A stretch of 64,000 nt of DNA. Source: Verrucomicrobiales bacterium (lineage in GTDB: Bacteria > Verrucomicrobiota > Verrucomicrobiia > Limisphaerales > UBA9464). Positions 18,262-27,045 of the stretch are shown in pieces. Both the position numbers and the translations under genes were made by a program. The stretch is from NCBI GenBank assembly GCA_027488845.1, contig JAIYBC010000065.1, positions 62,001 to 126,000 on the forward strand. Reading direction: 5' to 3'. Numbering within the stretch: the stretch's first letter is position 1; each line of letters opens with the position of its first letter. A model generated the notes under the pieces. The model saw only the letters and a list, made by a program, of their open reading frames with translations, was not told the DNA's origin and made no database searches.

Positions 18262-18361
18262 GGCACGCGGAGGCACGGAGAGCGCGGAGCGGAACCGGCG
18301 GTTTCCCATGCTCCTCGAATCGGGCATCCGTTCCTCCGCGGCCTCCGCGCCTCCGCGTGCC
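18262..18361. repeat. Inverted-repeat element, copy 2
   Basis: Arms 18262-18289 and 18334-18361 are inverted complements over 28 bases with three or four mismatches, with a 44-base spacer. It fills most of the gap between the PQQ dehydrogenase start and the end of the next gene. Confidence 0.75.
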
Positions 18362-18388
18362 CCCTTTTACCCGTCCCGCTCCACGCCC

Positions 18389-19648
18389 TCAGCGCTTCCC
18401 GACGCAGTAGAGATGCCGGTCGGTGCGGAGATAGATCCGGCCGTCGGCCAGGGCCGGCGACGCCTGGACCTTCCCTTCCAGCGGATTCCGCGAAAGCACC
18501 CGGAACTGCGGGCCGGCTTCCAGCACCGTCGTCTCCGCGTTGTCGCCGAAGAAGTAGATCCGTCCCTCCGCGGACACGGGTGAGGCGCTGTGGTTGCCGC
18601 CGATCCGTTCCTGCCAGAGTACCTCGCCCGTCTTCGCGTCCAACGCCGTGGCCATGCCCGCGTCGGTCACCGAATAGATCCGGCCACCCAGCGTGATCAT
18701 CGAGGGCACCTTCGGATTGCCGCGCTTCTGCTCCCAGATCCGGCGCGTGTTGGAAACGCCTTCGGCGGACGCCAACGGGAACGCCTGGATCGACTCACGA
18801 CCGCCCCAACCGCCCGAGGCGAACACCAGGCCGTCCGCGACGATCGGCGACGGCACCTTGCCTTCGCCCGGGACGCGGTCGGTCCACAGCAACTTGCCGG
18901 TCAGCAGGTCGAAGCCCTGCACCACGTCCCCCGCCTCGGTCACCACCACCTTGCGGCCATCCACGGTGGCCAGCGTCGGCGTGCCATGGGAGATGCGCGA
19001 AAGACCCCGGCCGGTGCGCCAACGTTCCCGTCCGGTCTTCGCGTCCAGCGCGACCACGTAGGAGCTTTCCCACGGCGTCTGCCATCCCACCTTCTTGTCC
19101 GCGCCGTCGCTGCTGCCGTCGCGGGCCATGACCAGCAGGCCGTCCACGAGGATCGGCGAGGAACCCAGGCCGTGCTGGCTGTAGAACTCCATCGAGCGGT
19201 TCGTCCACACCGCGCGCCCCTGGAAGTCGAGCGCCACGGCGCTGCCGTCGCCGAACACGGCGTACACCCGCTTGCCGTCGGTGCACGGCGACGGCGTCGC
19301 GTAGGAGTTGCGGCCCTCCTTGCGACGCGGCACCTGCTGGAAGACCTCACGGTCCCAAAGCACCTTCCCCGACTTCGCGTCGAGTGCGAGCACATGGCAC
19401 GCCGCGCCGGAGTCGGTCGTCGTGGTCACGAACACCCGCTTGCCCCACACCGCCGGCGTGGACCATCCCTCGCCCGGGATCTCCGTCTTCCAGAGCACGC
19501 CGTTCGTGGCGTTCCAGGACACCGGGAAACCACGGTCCTTGGACACGCCCTGGTGGTCGGGTCCGCGGAACTCGGGCCAGTTGGCGGCTTCCACGGCGAG
19601 GGCGCCGACCAGGCCAAGGACGGAGAGAAGGCGAAGCGACGGGTGCAT
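18389..19648 (-). CDS. Secreted PQQ-like beta-propeller protein
   Basis: A 419-residue exported protein with a signal peptide at about 1-21 (LLSVLGLVGALAVEA) and a full propeller of PQQ-like blades. Each blade carries the pattern VLALDAKSGKVLW, VVALDAKTGRERW, FDLLTGKLLW or ALDAKTGEVLW. It starts WPEFRGPDHQG, the opening typical of the outer-membrane or periplasmic PQQ-binding-like family of Planctomycetes and Verrucomicrobia. There is no cytochrome domain, and the PQQ-coordinating residues of true dehydrogenases are not obvious, so it may be structural rather than an enzyme. It stands between inverted-repeat copies 2 and 3. Confidence 0.85.
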   Translation of the reverse strand: MHPSLRLLSVLGLVGALAVEAANWPEFRGPDHQGVSKDRGFPVSWNATNGVLWKTEIPGEGWSTPAVWGKRVFVTTTTDSGAACHVLALDAKSGKVLWDREVFQQVPRRKEGRNSYATPSPCTDGKRVYAVFGDGSAVALDFQGRAVWTNRSMEFYSQHGLGSSPILVDGLLVMARDGSSDGADKKVGWQTPWESSYVVALDAKTGRERWRTGRGLSRISHGTPTLATVDGRKVVVTEAGDVVQGFDLLTGKLLWTDRVPGEGKVPSPIVADGLVFASGGWGGRESIQAFPLASAEGVSNTRRIWEQKRGNPKVPSMITLGGRIYSVTDAGMATALDAKTGEVLWQERIGGNHSASPVSAEGRIYFFGDNAETTVLEAGPQFRVLSRNPLEGKVQASPALADGRIYLRTDRHLYCVGKR

Positions 19649-19708
19649 GCCCCTTCCATGCCCGAAGCCGGCGACACGCGACAGCCGCAAAATGCGGAGC
19701 AGATGGGT

Positions 19709-19792
19709 CACGCGAAGACGCGGAGTGCGCGGAGAGGGTGATGCCGCGACGACCGGTGTGATCCGCCCCACCTCCCTTTCCGCGAACTCCGC
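19709..19792. repeat. Inverted-repeat element, copy 3
   Basis: The left arm at about 19709-19738 and the right arm at about 19774-19792 pair over 19 bases (GCGGAGTGCGCGGAGAGGG against its near complement, two mismatches). It is the most degenerate of the three paired copies. Confidence 0.6.
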
Positions 19793-19822
19793 GATCCCGG
19801 ATTCCTGCGCCGACGTCCACCC

Positions 19823-21904
19823 TCACCGCGGGGCGATCCGGTAGAACGAGGTCGGTCCGACGAGGTCGTCCTCGACCGTGGCCGTGCCCTGCGGCAACCC
19901 GACCGAACGCCACCGCCTCCAGCCGCCGAGGGTGTCGGAACGTTCGATGTCCGCGAAGGCGTCCGGTTCACCTTCGATCTGCAACACCGAACGTCCTTCT
20001 CTCACTCCCATCCCGGACCAGCGGGGCACGGCGGTCCGCTTCACAAGGGGAAAGACGAGGACTCGGTCTTGCACCAAGCAGAACAGGGACAGGCCGTCCG
20101 ACACCAACTGGGTCGCTGGGATGGCGTTGCCTCCCACACGGCGGATGGCCGCGGGATCGCCAAGGTCGAGAACTTCTACGCCGCTTCCATTAAAGGACTC
20201 GAATAGGGGTACCCCATATAGAAAGCCGTCCCTGACAACGAACGACCCAAACCCATGGTCTCCCGGGAAGAATCCAAGCCGCGATGGATTCGCAGGGTCA
20301 GCCAATGAAAGGACCACAACAAATGGCCGAACATCCTGTACCAGCACCAGACGATCGCCAGAAAGGGCGAGGCGGCCGGGCCCCTCGGTTGCCGCGGTGG
20401 AGAGCAGGACCAGTCCGTCGCCCCTCCGGGCATGATGGATCTCCAGGCCACCTTCCCGACGGAAGGCATAGATGTGGTCCCCGTGGACTCTGAGGCTGGA
20501 GTAGGTCCCGGCGTTGGTGCTTGCCGCGACACGGATGGGGTTTTGCGGATCGGAGTAGTCCCACCATTCAAGCCTGCCACCCACGGCCAGAAAGACCCCG
20601 GCTTCACCGGCGACCAAGGGGCGAACAGTGAGACTGTTCGGCGAATCTACCAACACCTCAGGCCTGGTAGGAACGGAGAGATCGAGGACCGTCGTACGAG
20701 GACCGGGGGAAAGGAATCCCAGTCGGCCATGGGTGGGGAATTCCAGGAGCCTGGACGTCAGGGGAAAGGAGGAGGAGAGCCGGTTGGTCCAGGTCGGACG
20801 GATTCCGTCCGGAACCGAGACGTCGAACGTGGTGAGCAGGCTGAAACGGGCGACATGGAGGGCACCAGGTTGCTCGGCGAAGAGGACGGAACCGGCACCC
20901 ACCGGCACCTGTGCCACGGCCACGGGGCGAGCCGGTTCGTCGAGTCCGACCACATCGACGAACCCCTGTGAGGAAGCGACGAAAGCGTGTCGCGAATCCA
21001 TGGCAACGGCCTGCGCCGATTCAAGCCAGAACCGACCCACATAATCGATCGCCGCCGGAGCGACCTCGCGGAACAGGTGAAATGTCCCTGCCGGGTCGGC
21101 CATTCCCACCAACCCTGCAGCGTGGTCCAACCCTGTGCAGAAGGCCTGCGGTGGGGTGAACTGGTTGGTCATCAGCCTGGGCTGGGTCGGCGCCGAAACG
21201 TCAACAATCGCAAACCCCCGACCATATGCCCCGGCATAAAGGGTGGAACCGCTCAGCGAGGTCGCAACGGTGGTCACGGAACCGAGATCCAGATTGGTGA
21301 CCAAGGTGGGCCTTGCGGGGTCTCGGATGTCGACGATTCCAACTCCGGCGGCACGGCCAGCGAGGAAGGCGTGGTCTCTTCCCAAGGCGACATCCACCGC
21401 ACCGGATTGCAGTGGAACCTCGGCGAGCAGCATCGGCGAGGTCGGATTTCCGACGTCGAGGATCAGGAGTCCACGTTGTATGTCCGCGAGATAAAGGTGC
21501 CGTCCCTGAACCGCGACCCGGTAGACGTTGGTCGCACCGGCGAAGTGCCCGATGGGCCTCGGCCGGGTGGGATCGGCCATGTCGAGGATCCGGAGCCCCC
21601 CGGAATCATCCGCGAGATAGGCCGTGTCGCCATCCAAGGCCAACCCGCTGGCCCTGCCCGGGCTGTCGTAGCGCCCAATGGTTCTCGGGAACTCGGGGCG
21701 GCTGACATCCACGACATAGAGTCCGTTCGTGGTGGCACACACATGGAGACGGTCTCCTTGGAGCTTGAGGGACAGTATGGTCGGCCTCTCTTCCATCGAC
21801 CAGCGGGCCTTGGTTCGCAGGTCCAGTTCCAAGGCCAGCGCCGACTCCACAAGCAGCAGCAAGAACACCCATAGCCGGAGTCTTGAAAGCCACGGTGCCG
21901 TCAT
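19823..21904 (-). CDS. LVIVD-repeat beta-propeller protein with C-terminal sorting-like domain
   Basis: A 693-residue exported protein. A signal peptide (about 1-23, LWVFLLLLVESALA) is followed by many LVIVD-type repeats such as GLYVVDVSRPEFPRTIG, GLRILDMADPTRPRPIG and GLLILDVGNPTSP, which fold into a propeller. The last about 70 residues form the Ig-like domain ending in FYRIAP that many large Verrucomicrobia secreted proteins share. No catalytic residue can be named. Its codon use is visibly less GC-biased than its neighbours (many AAT, CAA, ACA and GGA codons). It sits 211 bases beyond the end of the MbnP-MbnH fusion gene on the same strand, so a shared role is possible but unproven. Confidence 0.82.
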   Translation of the reverse strand: MTAPWLSRLRLWVFLLLLVESALALELDLRTKARWSMEERPTILSLKLQGDRLHVCATTNGLYVVDVSRPEFPRTIGRYDSPGRASGLALDGDTAYLADDSGGLRILDMADPTRPRPIGHFAGATNVYRVAVQGRHLYLADIQRGLLILDVGNPTSPMLLAEVPLQSGAVDVALGRDHAFLAGRAAGVGIVDIRDPARPTLVTNLDLGSVTTVATSLSGSTLYAGAYGRGFAIVDVSAPTQPRLMTNQFTPPQAFCTGLDHAAGLVGMADPAGTFHLFREVAPAAIDYVGRFWLESAQAVAMDSRHAFVASSQGFVDVVGLDEPARPVAVAQVPVGAGSVLFAEQPGALHVARFSLLTTFDVSVPDGIRPTWTNRLSSSFPLTSRLLEFPTHGRLGFLSPGPRTTVLDLSVPTRPEVLVDSPNSLTVRPLVAGEAGVFLAVGGRLEWWDYSDPQNPIRVAASTNAGTYSSLRVHGDHIYAFRREGGLEIHHARRGDGLVLLSTAATEGPGRLALSGDRLVLVQDVRPFVVVLSLADPANPSRLGFFPGDHGFGSFVVRDGFLYGVPLFESFNGSGVEVLDLGDPAAIRRVGGNAIPATQLVSDGLSLFCLVQDRVLVFPLVKRTAVPRWSGMGVREGRSVLQIEGEPDAFADIERSDTLGGWRRWRSVGLPQGTATVEDDLVGPTSFYRIAPR

Positions 21905-22115
21905 CGTGGGACCAGCCTGCCACCGACCCCATGAAAGAAAAGCGACGGGTGGGGGCAGGAACCGCGGTTGGACTTCCATCGGAGCGGACGCCCGAGTCCT
22001 GGCGAAGGCCACCTCGACGAATACAGCACCGGAGCCACACCCGAATCCGGGAGGCTACCCCCCCGACAACGCCGGAGGTTCCAAGCCCCGAGTCCAGCCC
22101 CGTCACCGACGGCCG

Positions 22116-23879
22116 TCACGGGTCGCTCAGCGTCCGCAGGAACGCGACGAGGGCCTGCTGGTCCGCCAGGTCGAGTCCCACGCCGCCGTCCGGGTGCTTG
22201 GCGAGGTTCGGGTCGAGGTTCGATGCGCGCTTCACGCCGCTGCAGTAGTGCGCCACCGCTTCTTCGAGCGTCGCGAAACGCCCATCGTGCATGTACGGCG
22301 CCGTTTTCGCCACGTTCCGCAGCGACGGCGTCCGGAAACGCCCACGGTCGGCTCCGTTTCCTGTCACCCCTGCGCGTCCCTGGTCGCTCCCCTTCCCTTC
22401 CGCATCGAGCCCGTTGTTGTGGAAGGCCGAGTCGGTGAACAGCGGCCCGCCGTGGCAGTGGAAGCAATCCGCGCCGTATTGTCCGCGGCGCGGATCGTGT
22501 TCGGTGAAGAAGAGCTCGAATCCCCGCTGCTCCAACGCGGTGAAGCCGTCGGCGCCCCGAGCCACACGGTCGAACTTCGAGTCGCCGGACACCTGCACCA
22601 ACAGGAACTGCTCCAACGCCCGGGCCAAACGGTCCACCGTCACTCCACCCGGGCCGAACGCGGCCCCGAAGGTCGCCCCGTATCCGGCCTCGGTCAGCTT
22701 GCGCACGACGTTGGTCGGCGTCTCGTGCATCTCCACCGGATTCCCGAGCGGCATCAGGACCTGCTCACGGAGGGACTTCGCCCGGCCGTCCCAGAAGTAC
22801 GGACCCTGCCATGCGAGGTTCGCGAGCGGCATCGTGTTGCGGTCGCCCTCGACGCCTTCCGCCCCGCGGCTGAACCGACGCCCGGCATCCACGAACGCGG
22901 CCGCGCCGGCATGACAGGACGCACAGCTCTGGCTTCCGTTGACCGAGAGCAGCGGTTCCTGGAACAGCCGACGTCCCAGCTCCACCCCTTCCACGGTCAG
23001 CGGATTGTCCCGCGGCAACGCGGGGACCGTGAAGCCGGCAGGCACCTGGAACCGCCACGGGGTGGTTCCGGAGCCCGATGACGCCGCGGCTTCCGAAGCG
23101 GTGACGGGAAGCGCAGCCGGAAGCGACGCCACCTGCGGCATCTCGACCCGGAAGGCCCGCGCCACGGCGGCGGCGAGGTCGGCGGCGAGGCGGTCCCCGG
23201 TGCGCGAATGGCTCGAGGATCCGAGCCGGGCCGCAGGAACCTCGAGCAGCATCCGTCCAACATCCAATACCCACACGCTGGCATCGCCCGGCTTCCGGCT
23301 GAGCGGCAGTTCCACCGGCCTCTCCATGGCGGCACCGGCCAGATGGTAGGAGAACCCGCCCTCGACGCCGGCCCCGTCTCGGCCGTTGCCCTCGAGGGCG
23401 AGGAAGACGAAGCCGCCAAGCCATCCCCAATGGAGACCGTTCACCAGGGGATTGAGGGGATCGTCGGGAGCCAACGCATCGACGGCGATGCGGTCGAGTT
23501 CCGGGCGGAGTCCGACCCGGAACCGGACCGCGCGGACCTTCTCCCCCGGGAGGTCCTTCAGGACGAAGGCCTCGCGGCCCCGGCCGATGCCGATGTAGGC
23601 GGCGCGGGTTGCCGAAGGCCGCTCCGAGCCGTCCTGCAGCACGAACCGGAAGTCCGACAGCAGGAAGTCCAACCGCCCCACCGTGATGCGTTCTCCGACG
23701 GCGTTGGTGAGGACGGTGTCGTCGAGCTTCAGCGGAACATTCCCCGACACCGCCCGGACACGGACCGCCAGTTCCTCCGCCTGGACGAGGGCGGCGACAC
23801 CCCCCGCATTCGCGACAAGCAACCCGGTCCACAACAGGCCCCGGAGGAGTCGGACGATGGATGGAATGCCCTGGGACAT
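22116..23879 (-). CDS. MbnP-like copper-binding domain fused to MbnH-like di-heme cytochrome c peroxidase
   Basis: A 587-residue exported protein made of two families normally encoded separately. After a signal peptide (about 1-34), residues about 36-195 resemble MbnP, the periplasmic copper protein first found beside methanobactin genes. The core LDFLLSDFRF strand, the HWGWLGGF motif (W151, W153) and FSYHLAG are present. Residues about 285-580 are a MauG/CcpA-like di-heme domain with C319ASC322H323, C472FHC475H476, FWDGRAKSLREQ and YMHDGRFATLEEA. In the studied pair, MbnH converts a Trp of MbnP to kynurenine to complete the copper site. The domain fusion is seen directly, and its chemistry is inferred. 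It begins eight bases after the YHYH gene. Confidence 0.85.
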   Translation of the reverse strand: MSQGIPSIVRLLRGLLWTGLLVANAGGVAALVQAEELAVRVRAVSGNVPLKLDDTVLTNAVGERITVGRLDFLLSDFRFVLQDGSERPSATRAAYIGIGRGREAFVLKDLPGEKVRAVRFRVGLRPELDRIAVDALAPDDPLNPLVNGLHWGWLGGFVFLALEGNGRDGAGVEGGFSYHLAGAAMERPVELPLSRKPGDASVWVLDVGRMLLEVPAARLGSSSHSRTGDRLAADLAAAVARAFRVEMPQVASLPAALPVTASEAAASSGSGTTPWRFQVPAGFTVPALPRDNPLTVEGVELGRRLFQEPLLSVNGSQSCASCHAGAAAFVDAGRRFSRGAEGVEGDRNTMPLANLAWQGPYFWDGRAKSLREQVLMPLGNPVEMHETPTNVVRKLTEAGYGATFGAAFGPGGVTVDRLARALEQFLLVQVSGDSKFDRVARGADGFTALEQRGFELFFTEHDPRRGQYGADCFHCHGGPLFTDSAFHNNGLDAEGKGSDQGRAGVTGNGADRGRFRTPSLRNVAKTAPYMHDGRFATLEEAVAHYCSGVKRASNLDPNLAKHPDGGVGLDLADQQALVAFLRTLSDP

Positions 23880-23887
23880 CGGAGGGA

Positions 23888-25678
23888 TCAGCGCACGGTG
23901 AATCCGCCGGCCAAGGTGAAGGACACCGTGCCCATGTTGGGCGGTCCGGGGAACTCGACCGCGACGTCGAGGGCGCCCGGAGTGACGGTGGCGGGGATGA
24001 CGAGGGTTGCGGTGACCGTGGTGTTGCTGGCCCGACGGAGGTTCGTCCCGGACAGGGTTCCCACGCGGACCGCGGTCGGAACCATGTTGGCCGGTGGAGC
24101 CATTCCACCCAGCGTCAGCATGAGCGTGACCGTGGTCCCGCGATCGCCCAAGGAGGGTGCCACGGAAGTGAGGGGCGGATTGGCACCGCCGCCGCCGTTG
24201 TTGCCGCCACCGCCACCCGTGGCGGTCCCGGTGGCCGGATCGTAGGCGGCCAGCGCGGTGCGGCGGACACGGTAGACCGACTGGGCCGCCTCGCCGGCGA
24301 CGGTCTGCGAGATCCGCCCTTCGGCGGCGAGGACCCCGGTGGCGTTCGTGGACCAGTTCGGGAGGTTGGTCGACGACTCGACCTGGTAGGAGCCGCCTTC
24401 CGCGGCGTTCCAAACCAGCGTCACGGAACCGCCGGTGACGGCGGGCTTCGAGAGTGTCACCGGTTGGTCCGGTCCTCCGACGACCCGGGTGGTCACCGTC
24501 TCGTTGATGGCGGTGACGGCGCCGCCGGAGGGCGTTCCGTGGAAGGCCCGGCCGATGTTGTAGGGGAACACCGGCGTGCCATCCGCGGCGATGGAGACGA
24601 AGTAGGCGTAGGTGCCATCCGGGAACTCCGGCGTGACACACCAGCGTCCGTTGTCCTCGTCGAGGTCGTAGTCGACACCGGCGACGAACGGCTGCCCGGT
24701 GGAAGGGTCCAAGAGGTCGCCGAGGAAGGCGTTGTCCTCCATGTAGCGTCCGAGCGGGTACTGGGTCGAAACGGCGGGACCGGTCTGGTTGCCGGTGGTG
24801 CCGTAGAGGCGACGGGCCCAGGACGGTATGGCGGTCCGGCCGGCGGCGGCCAGGTTGTCGGTGCCACGCTGGCCGTTGCGCAGCTGATATCCGGAAAGCA
24901 TCCGGCGCAGTCCCGACGTGGCGTTGGTGGCGTTGGAATAGCCGTAGGGACCGTAGATCGGGAAGCCGTCCTGGACCCAGCCGAGGATCGGCGAGTGGCG
25001 GGTCAACGGGGCCGCCGACTCACGGTAGGTCCGGGTCGTCGCGTCGAAGTCGACATGGTCGCCGAGGCGGTGGCGCAGGGCGATCGGGCTGGCGTGGTAG
25101 TGGTAGGTGCCGGTGTTTTCCTGATGGGCGAAGGCGGGATCGAAGGTGGCGCCCTCGTTCACGTAGGCCTCGCGGTTCCAGAAGCCCGTTCCATTGCCCT
25201 CGGCCGTGCCGTTCCAGGAGAAGGCGTCGCGGCTGTCGAACATCGCCACGCCGTCCACGAAGATCCCCACCGAGCCGAGTCCGGTGAGCGCCGGTGTCGC
25301 CGGCACAGCAGGTGTGCGGGGAATCCGGTAGAGGGTCTTCCGGTTGGTCGGGAGGTTGGGGAAGTTGCCGTTGAGCCACGGGCCCATGACATGGCCGCCC
25401 AATCCGGTGGTCCGGACATAGACCCAGTCGGCCGAGACCGAGACCTCCTGGACGCCGGCATAGGCGGGCGACGTCTGGGTCTGCGAACCGTTGGACCACG
25501 TGGCCTTGGCGGTTCCGGAAGACTGTTCTGCAGGGGTCTGGTAGATCCGTGCGTAGTGGGAGGAGGCGACGGCATCCCAGGAGTTCGTCCGGGGATCGGC
25601 AGCGAGCACCGCCGACGGCAGCAGCAGCAGCGGCGAGACGGCCAGCGGCGCGGTCAGGGACAGGAGCAGGGGTTTCAT
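23888..25678 (-). CDS. Secreted YHYH-domain protein with C-terminal Ig-like domains
   Basis: A 596-residue exported protein with a signal peptide at about 1-26 (LLLLPSAVLA). The YHYH domain covers about 85-360. It has the name-giving motif Y192HYH195 followed by HASPIALRHRLGDH, and the downstream LGWVQDGFPIYGPYGY segment. YHYH proteins are widespread in marine and soil bacteria and their role is unknown, but the His/Tyr-rich core suggests metal binding. Residues about 405-470 look like a fibronectin-type domain (YQVESSTNLPNWS). After a Gly/Asn-rich linker (GGGGGNNGGGG) a second Ig-like domain ends the chain. It is the first gene of a two-gene unit with the MbnP-MbnH fusion. Confidence 0.88.
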   Translation of the reverse strand: MKPLLLSLTAPLAVSPLLLLPSAVLAADPRTNSWDAVASSHYARIYQTPAEQSSGTAKATWSNGSQTQTSPAYAGVQEVSVSADWVYVRTTGLGGHVMGPWLNGNFPNLPTNRKTLYRIPRTPAVPATPALTGLGSVGIFVDGVAMFDSRDAFSWNGTAEGNGTGFWNREAYVNEGATFDPAFAHQENTGTYHYHASPIALRHRLGDHVDFDATTRTYRESAAPLTRHSPILGWVQDGFPIYGPYGYSNATNATSGLRRMLSGYQLRNGQRGTDNLAAAGRTAIPSWARRLYGTTGNQTGPAVSTQYPLGRYMEDNAFLGDLLDPSTGQPFVAGVDYDLDEDNGRWCVTPEFPDGTYAYFVSIAADGTPVFPYNIGRAFHGTPSGGAVTAINETVTTRVVGGPDQPVTLSKPAVTGGSVTLVWNAAEGGSYQVESSTNLPNWSTNATGVLAAEGRISQTVAGEAAQSVYRVRRTALAAYDPATGTATGGGGGNNGGGGANPPLTSVAPSLGDRGTTVTLMLTLGGMAPPANMVPTAVRVGTLSGTNLRRASNTTVTATLVIPATVTPGALDVAVEFPGPPNMGTVSFTLAGGFTVR

Positions 25679-25958
25679 GGCATCAACGGGTTGGAACGAC
25701 GGGCGCCAAGAAGCCCGGAGGCGGTTAAGCCGTGATGTCCCGACCCCGGAGAATCATTAAGGTGGGATTAAGAAGCGGCGGCGGTCGGCCGAACCCCGGG
25801 GAGGGCATTGGCATCCATGAGCCGGGAAACACCGGGGCGACAGAATCCGACGGCCTGCCATCCTGGATCCTGCATCCGGCGCGGGCGATGGGTCGGCCCA
25901 GCCGGGTCACCCCTAGGTGTGGACTCATGCGCCCCCGGGGATCGGTGAAAGGTTTCCG

Positions 25959-26504
25959 ATGGACACGACGAATTCCAATTCCGGAGGCGAAGGCGGCCGA
26001 AAGAAGCACTGGCTGAGGGGACGTTCACGTCTTCGGCTGAGCCTCGCCATCGGCCTCACCATCGCGGCCGGCCTCGCATCGAGACGCTTCCCGGCTCTGG
26101 TTCCCGATTTCCTCGGCAAATACCCGGGAGACGTCCTTTGGGCACAGATGGTCTTCTGGATGGCGGCGCTCGTCTGGCGCCGGGCACCGAAGTCGGTCCT
26201 GGCCATCCGGGCCTTCGCCTTCTGCTGCGTCATCGAGTTGAGCCAGCTCTATCGTGCGGACTGGATCCTCCGGATCCGCGCGACCACACCAGGGCACCTC
26301 GTCCTCGGCTCGACCTTCGCCTGGCCCGACATGGTCGCCTATGCGGTCGGGATCCTCCTCTGTGTCTTCGTGGAAGAGCGCTGGCCGAAGCTCCTCCGGA
26401 CCGACAACCGGGATCCGCGGTTGGACCTCCACTTCGGACACGACCGCGTCCGTTCGTCGACATCGCTCACCGTTCCGACGCCGCCTCAATCAGACCTCGG
26501 GTGA
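25959..26504 (+). CDS. DUF2809 membrane protein
   Basis: A 181-residue membrane protein with about four transmembrane segments at roughly 25-45, 58-73, 80-98 and 120-138. The pattern GLASRRFPALVPDFLGKYPGDVLWAQMVFW and the following AFAFCCVIELSQLY are those of the DUF2809 family, a small integral membrane family of unknown role. The ATG at 25959 is preferred over an upstream alternative at 25917 because a GAAAGG ribosome binding site precedes it by seven bases. The C-terminal tail (about 145-181) is polar. The gene end overlaps the convergent SRPBCC gene by 38 bases. Confidence 0.82.
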   Translation: MDTTNSNSGGEGGRKKHWLRGRSRLRLSLAIGLTIAAGLASRRFPALVPDFLGKYPGDVLWAQMVFWMAALVWRRAPKSVLAIRAFAFCCVIELSQLYRADWILRIRATTPGHLVLGSTFAWPDMVAYAVGILLCVFVEERWPKLLRTDNRDPRLDLHFGHDRVRSSTSLTVPTPPQSDLG

Positions 26505-26946
26505 CCCGGTGCCGCCACCAGAAGAGGAACGCCAGCTGGGGACGCCATAGAAGGGCACCGATCGAGCCCCACAGCGGACCACCCTTCGCGACGAACTCGA
26601 TCCGGTCCGTGAGCCGCGTGCCGCCGGGGACGGGCTCCATGCGGTGCTCGTGACGCCACGACGCAAACGGGCCCGACACCGCGACATCGACGAGGCGCCG
26701 GCCGTCCTCGACCTCGGCGATCGCGACCACCCAGTCCTGCCGCAGCAAGCCGAGGAGCCGGAGTGAAACCGTCACCTTCGATCCGGGGCGCACCGGCCGT
26801 TCGACCTCCAGGCGGAGGGTCCGGACCCCGGGGGGGTTCAGGTGCCGCAGGTTGTACGGATCGAGATGGAAGCCGAAAACCCGTTCCACCGGCGCCGCGA
26901 TGAGGACGGAGCGTTCGAAGACGGACGGGGATGGGGAACGGATCAC
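26467..26946 (-). CDS. SRPBCC-fold ligand-binding protein
   Basis: A 159-residue protein of the START/Bet v1-like superfamily. The N-terminal strand (FERSVLIAAPVERVFGFHLDP) is the classic SRPBCC opening, followed by a middle WRHEHRMEPVPGGTRLTDRIEF segment and a long C-terminal helix. The sequence is close to the COG4276 group, which often sits near cell-division inhibitor SulA-like or pyridoxamine-type genes, but nothing like that is nearby. No ATG fits, so the start is taken as GTG 26946. The frame continues upstream far into antisense of the next gene, which is spurious. Its ligand is unknown. It lies tail to tail with the DUF2809 gene. Confidence 0.8.
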   Translation of the reverse strand: MIRSPSPSVFERSVLIAAPVERVFGFHLDPYNLRHLNPPGVRTLRLEVERPVRPGSKVTVSLRLLGLLRQDWVVAIAEVEDGRRLVDVAVSGPFASWRHEHRMEPVPGGTRLTDRIEFVAKGGPLWGSIGALLWRPQLAFLFWWRHRVTRGLIEAASER

Positions 26947-27045
26947 GCCCCAACACAACACGTCCCGGCGCCGGTGCAAGTCGCACCTCCGGCGTCTCGA
27001 ACCTTGAGCCGCGGCAAAGGACACCGGAGGATCCCGACATCCCCG

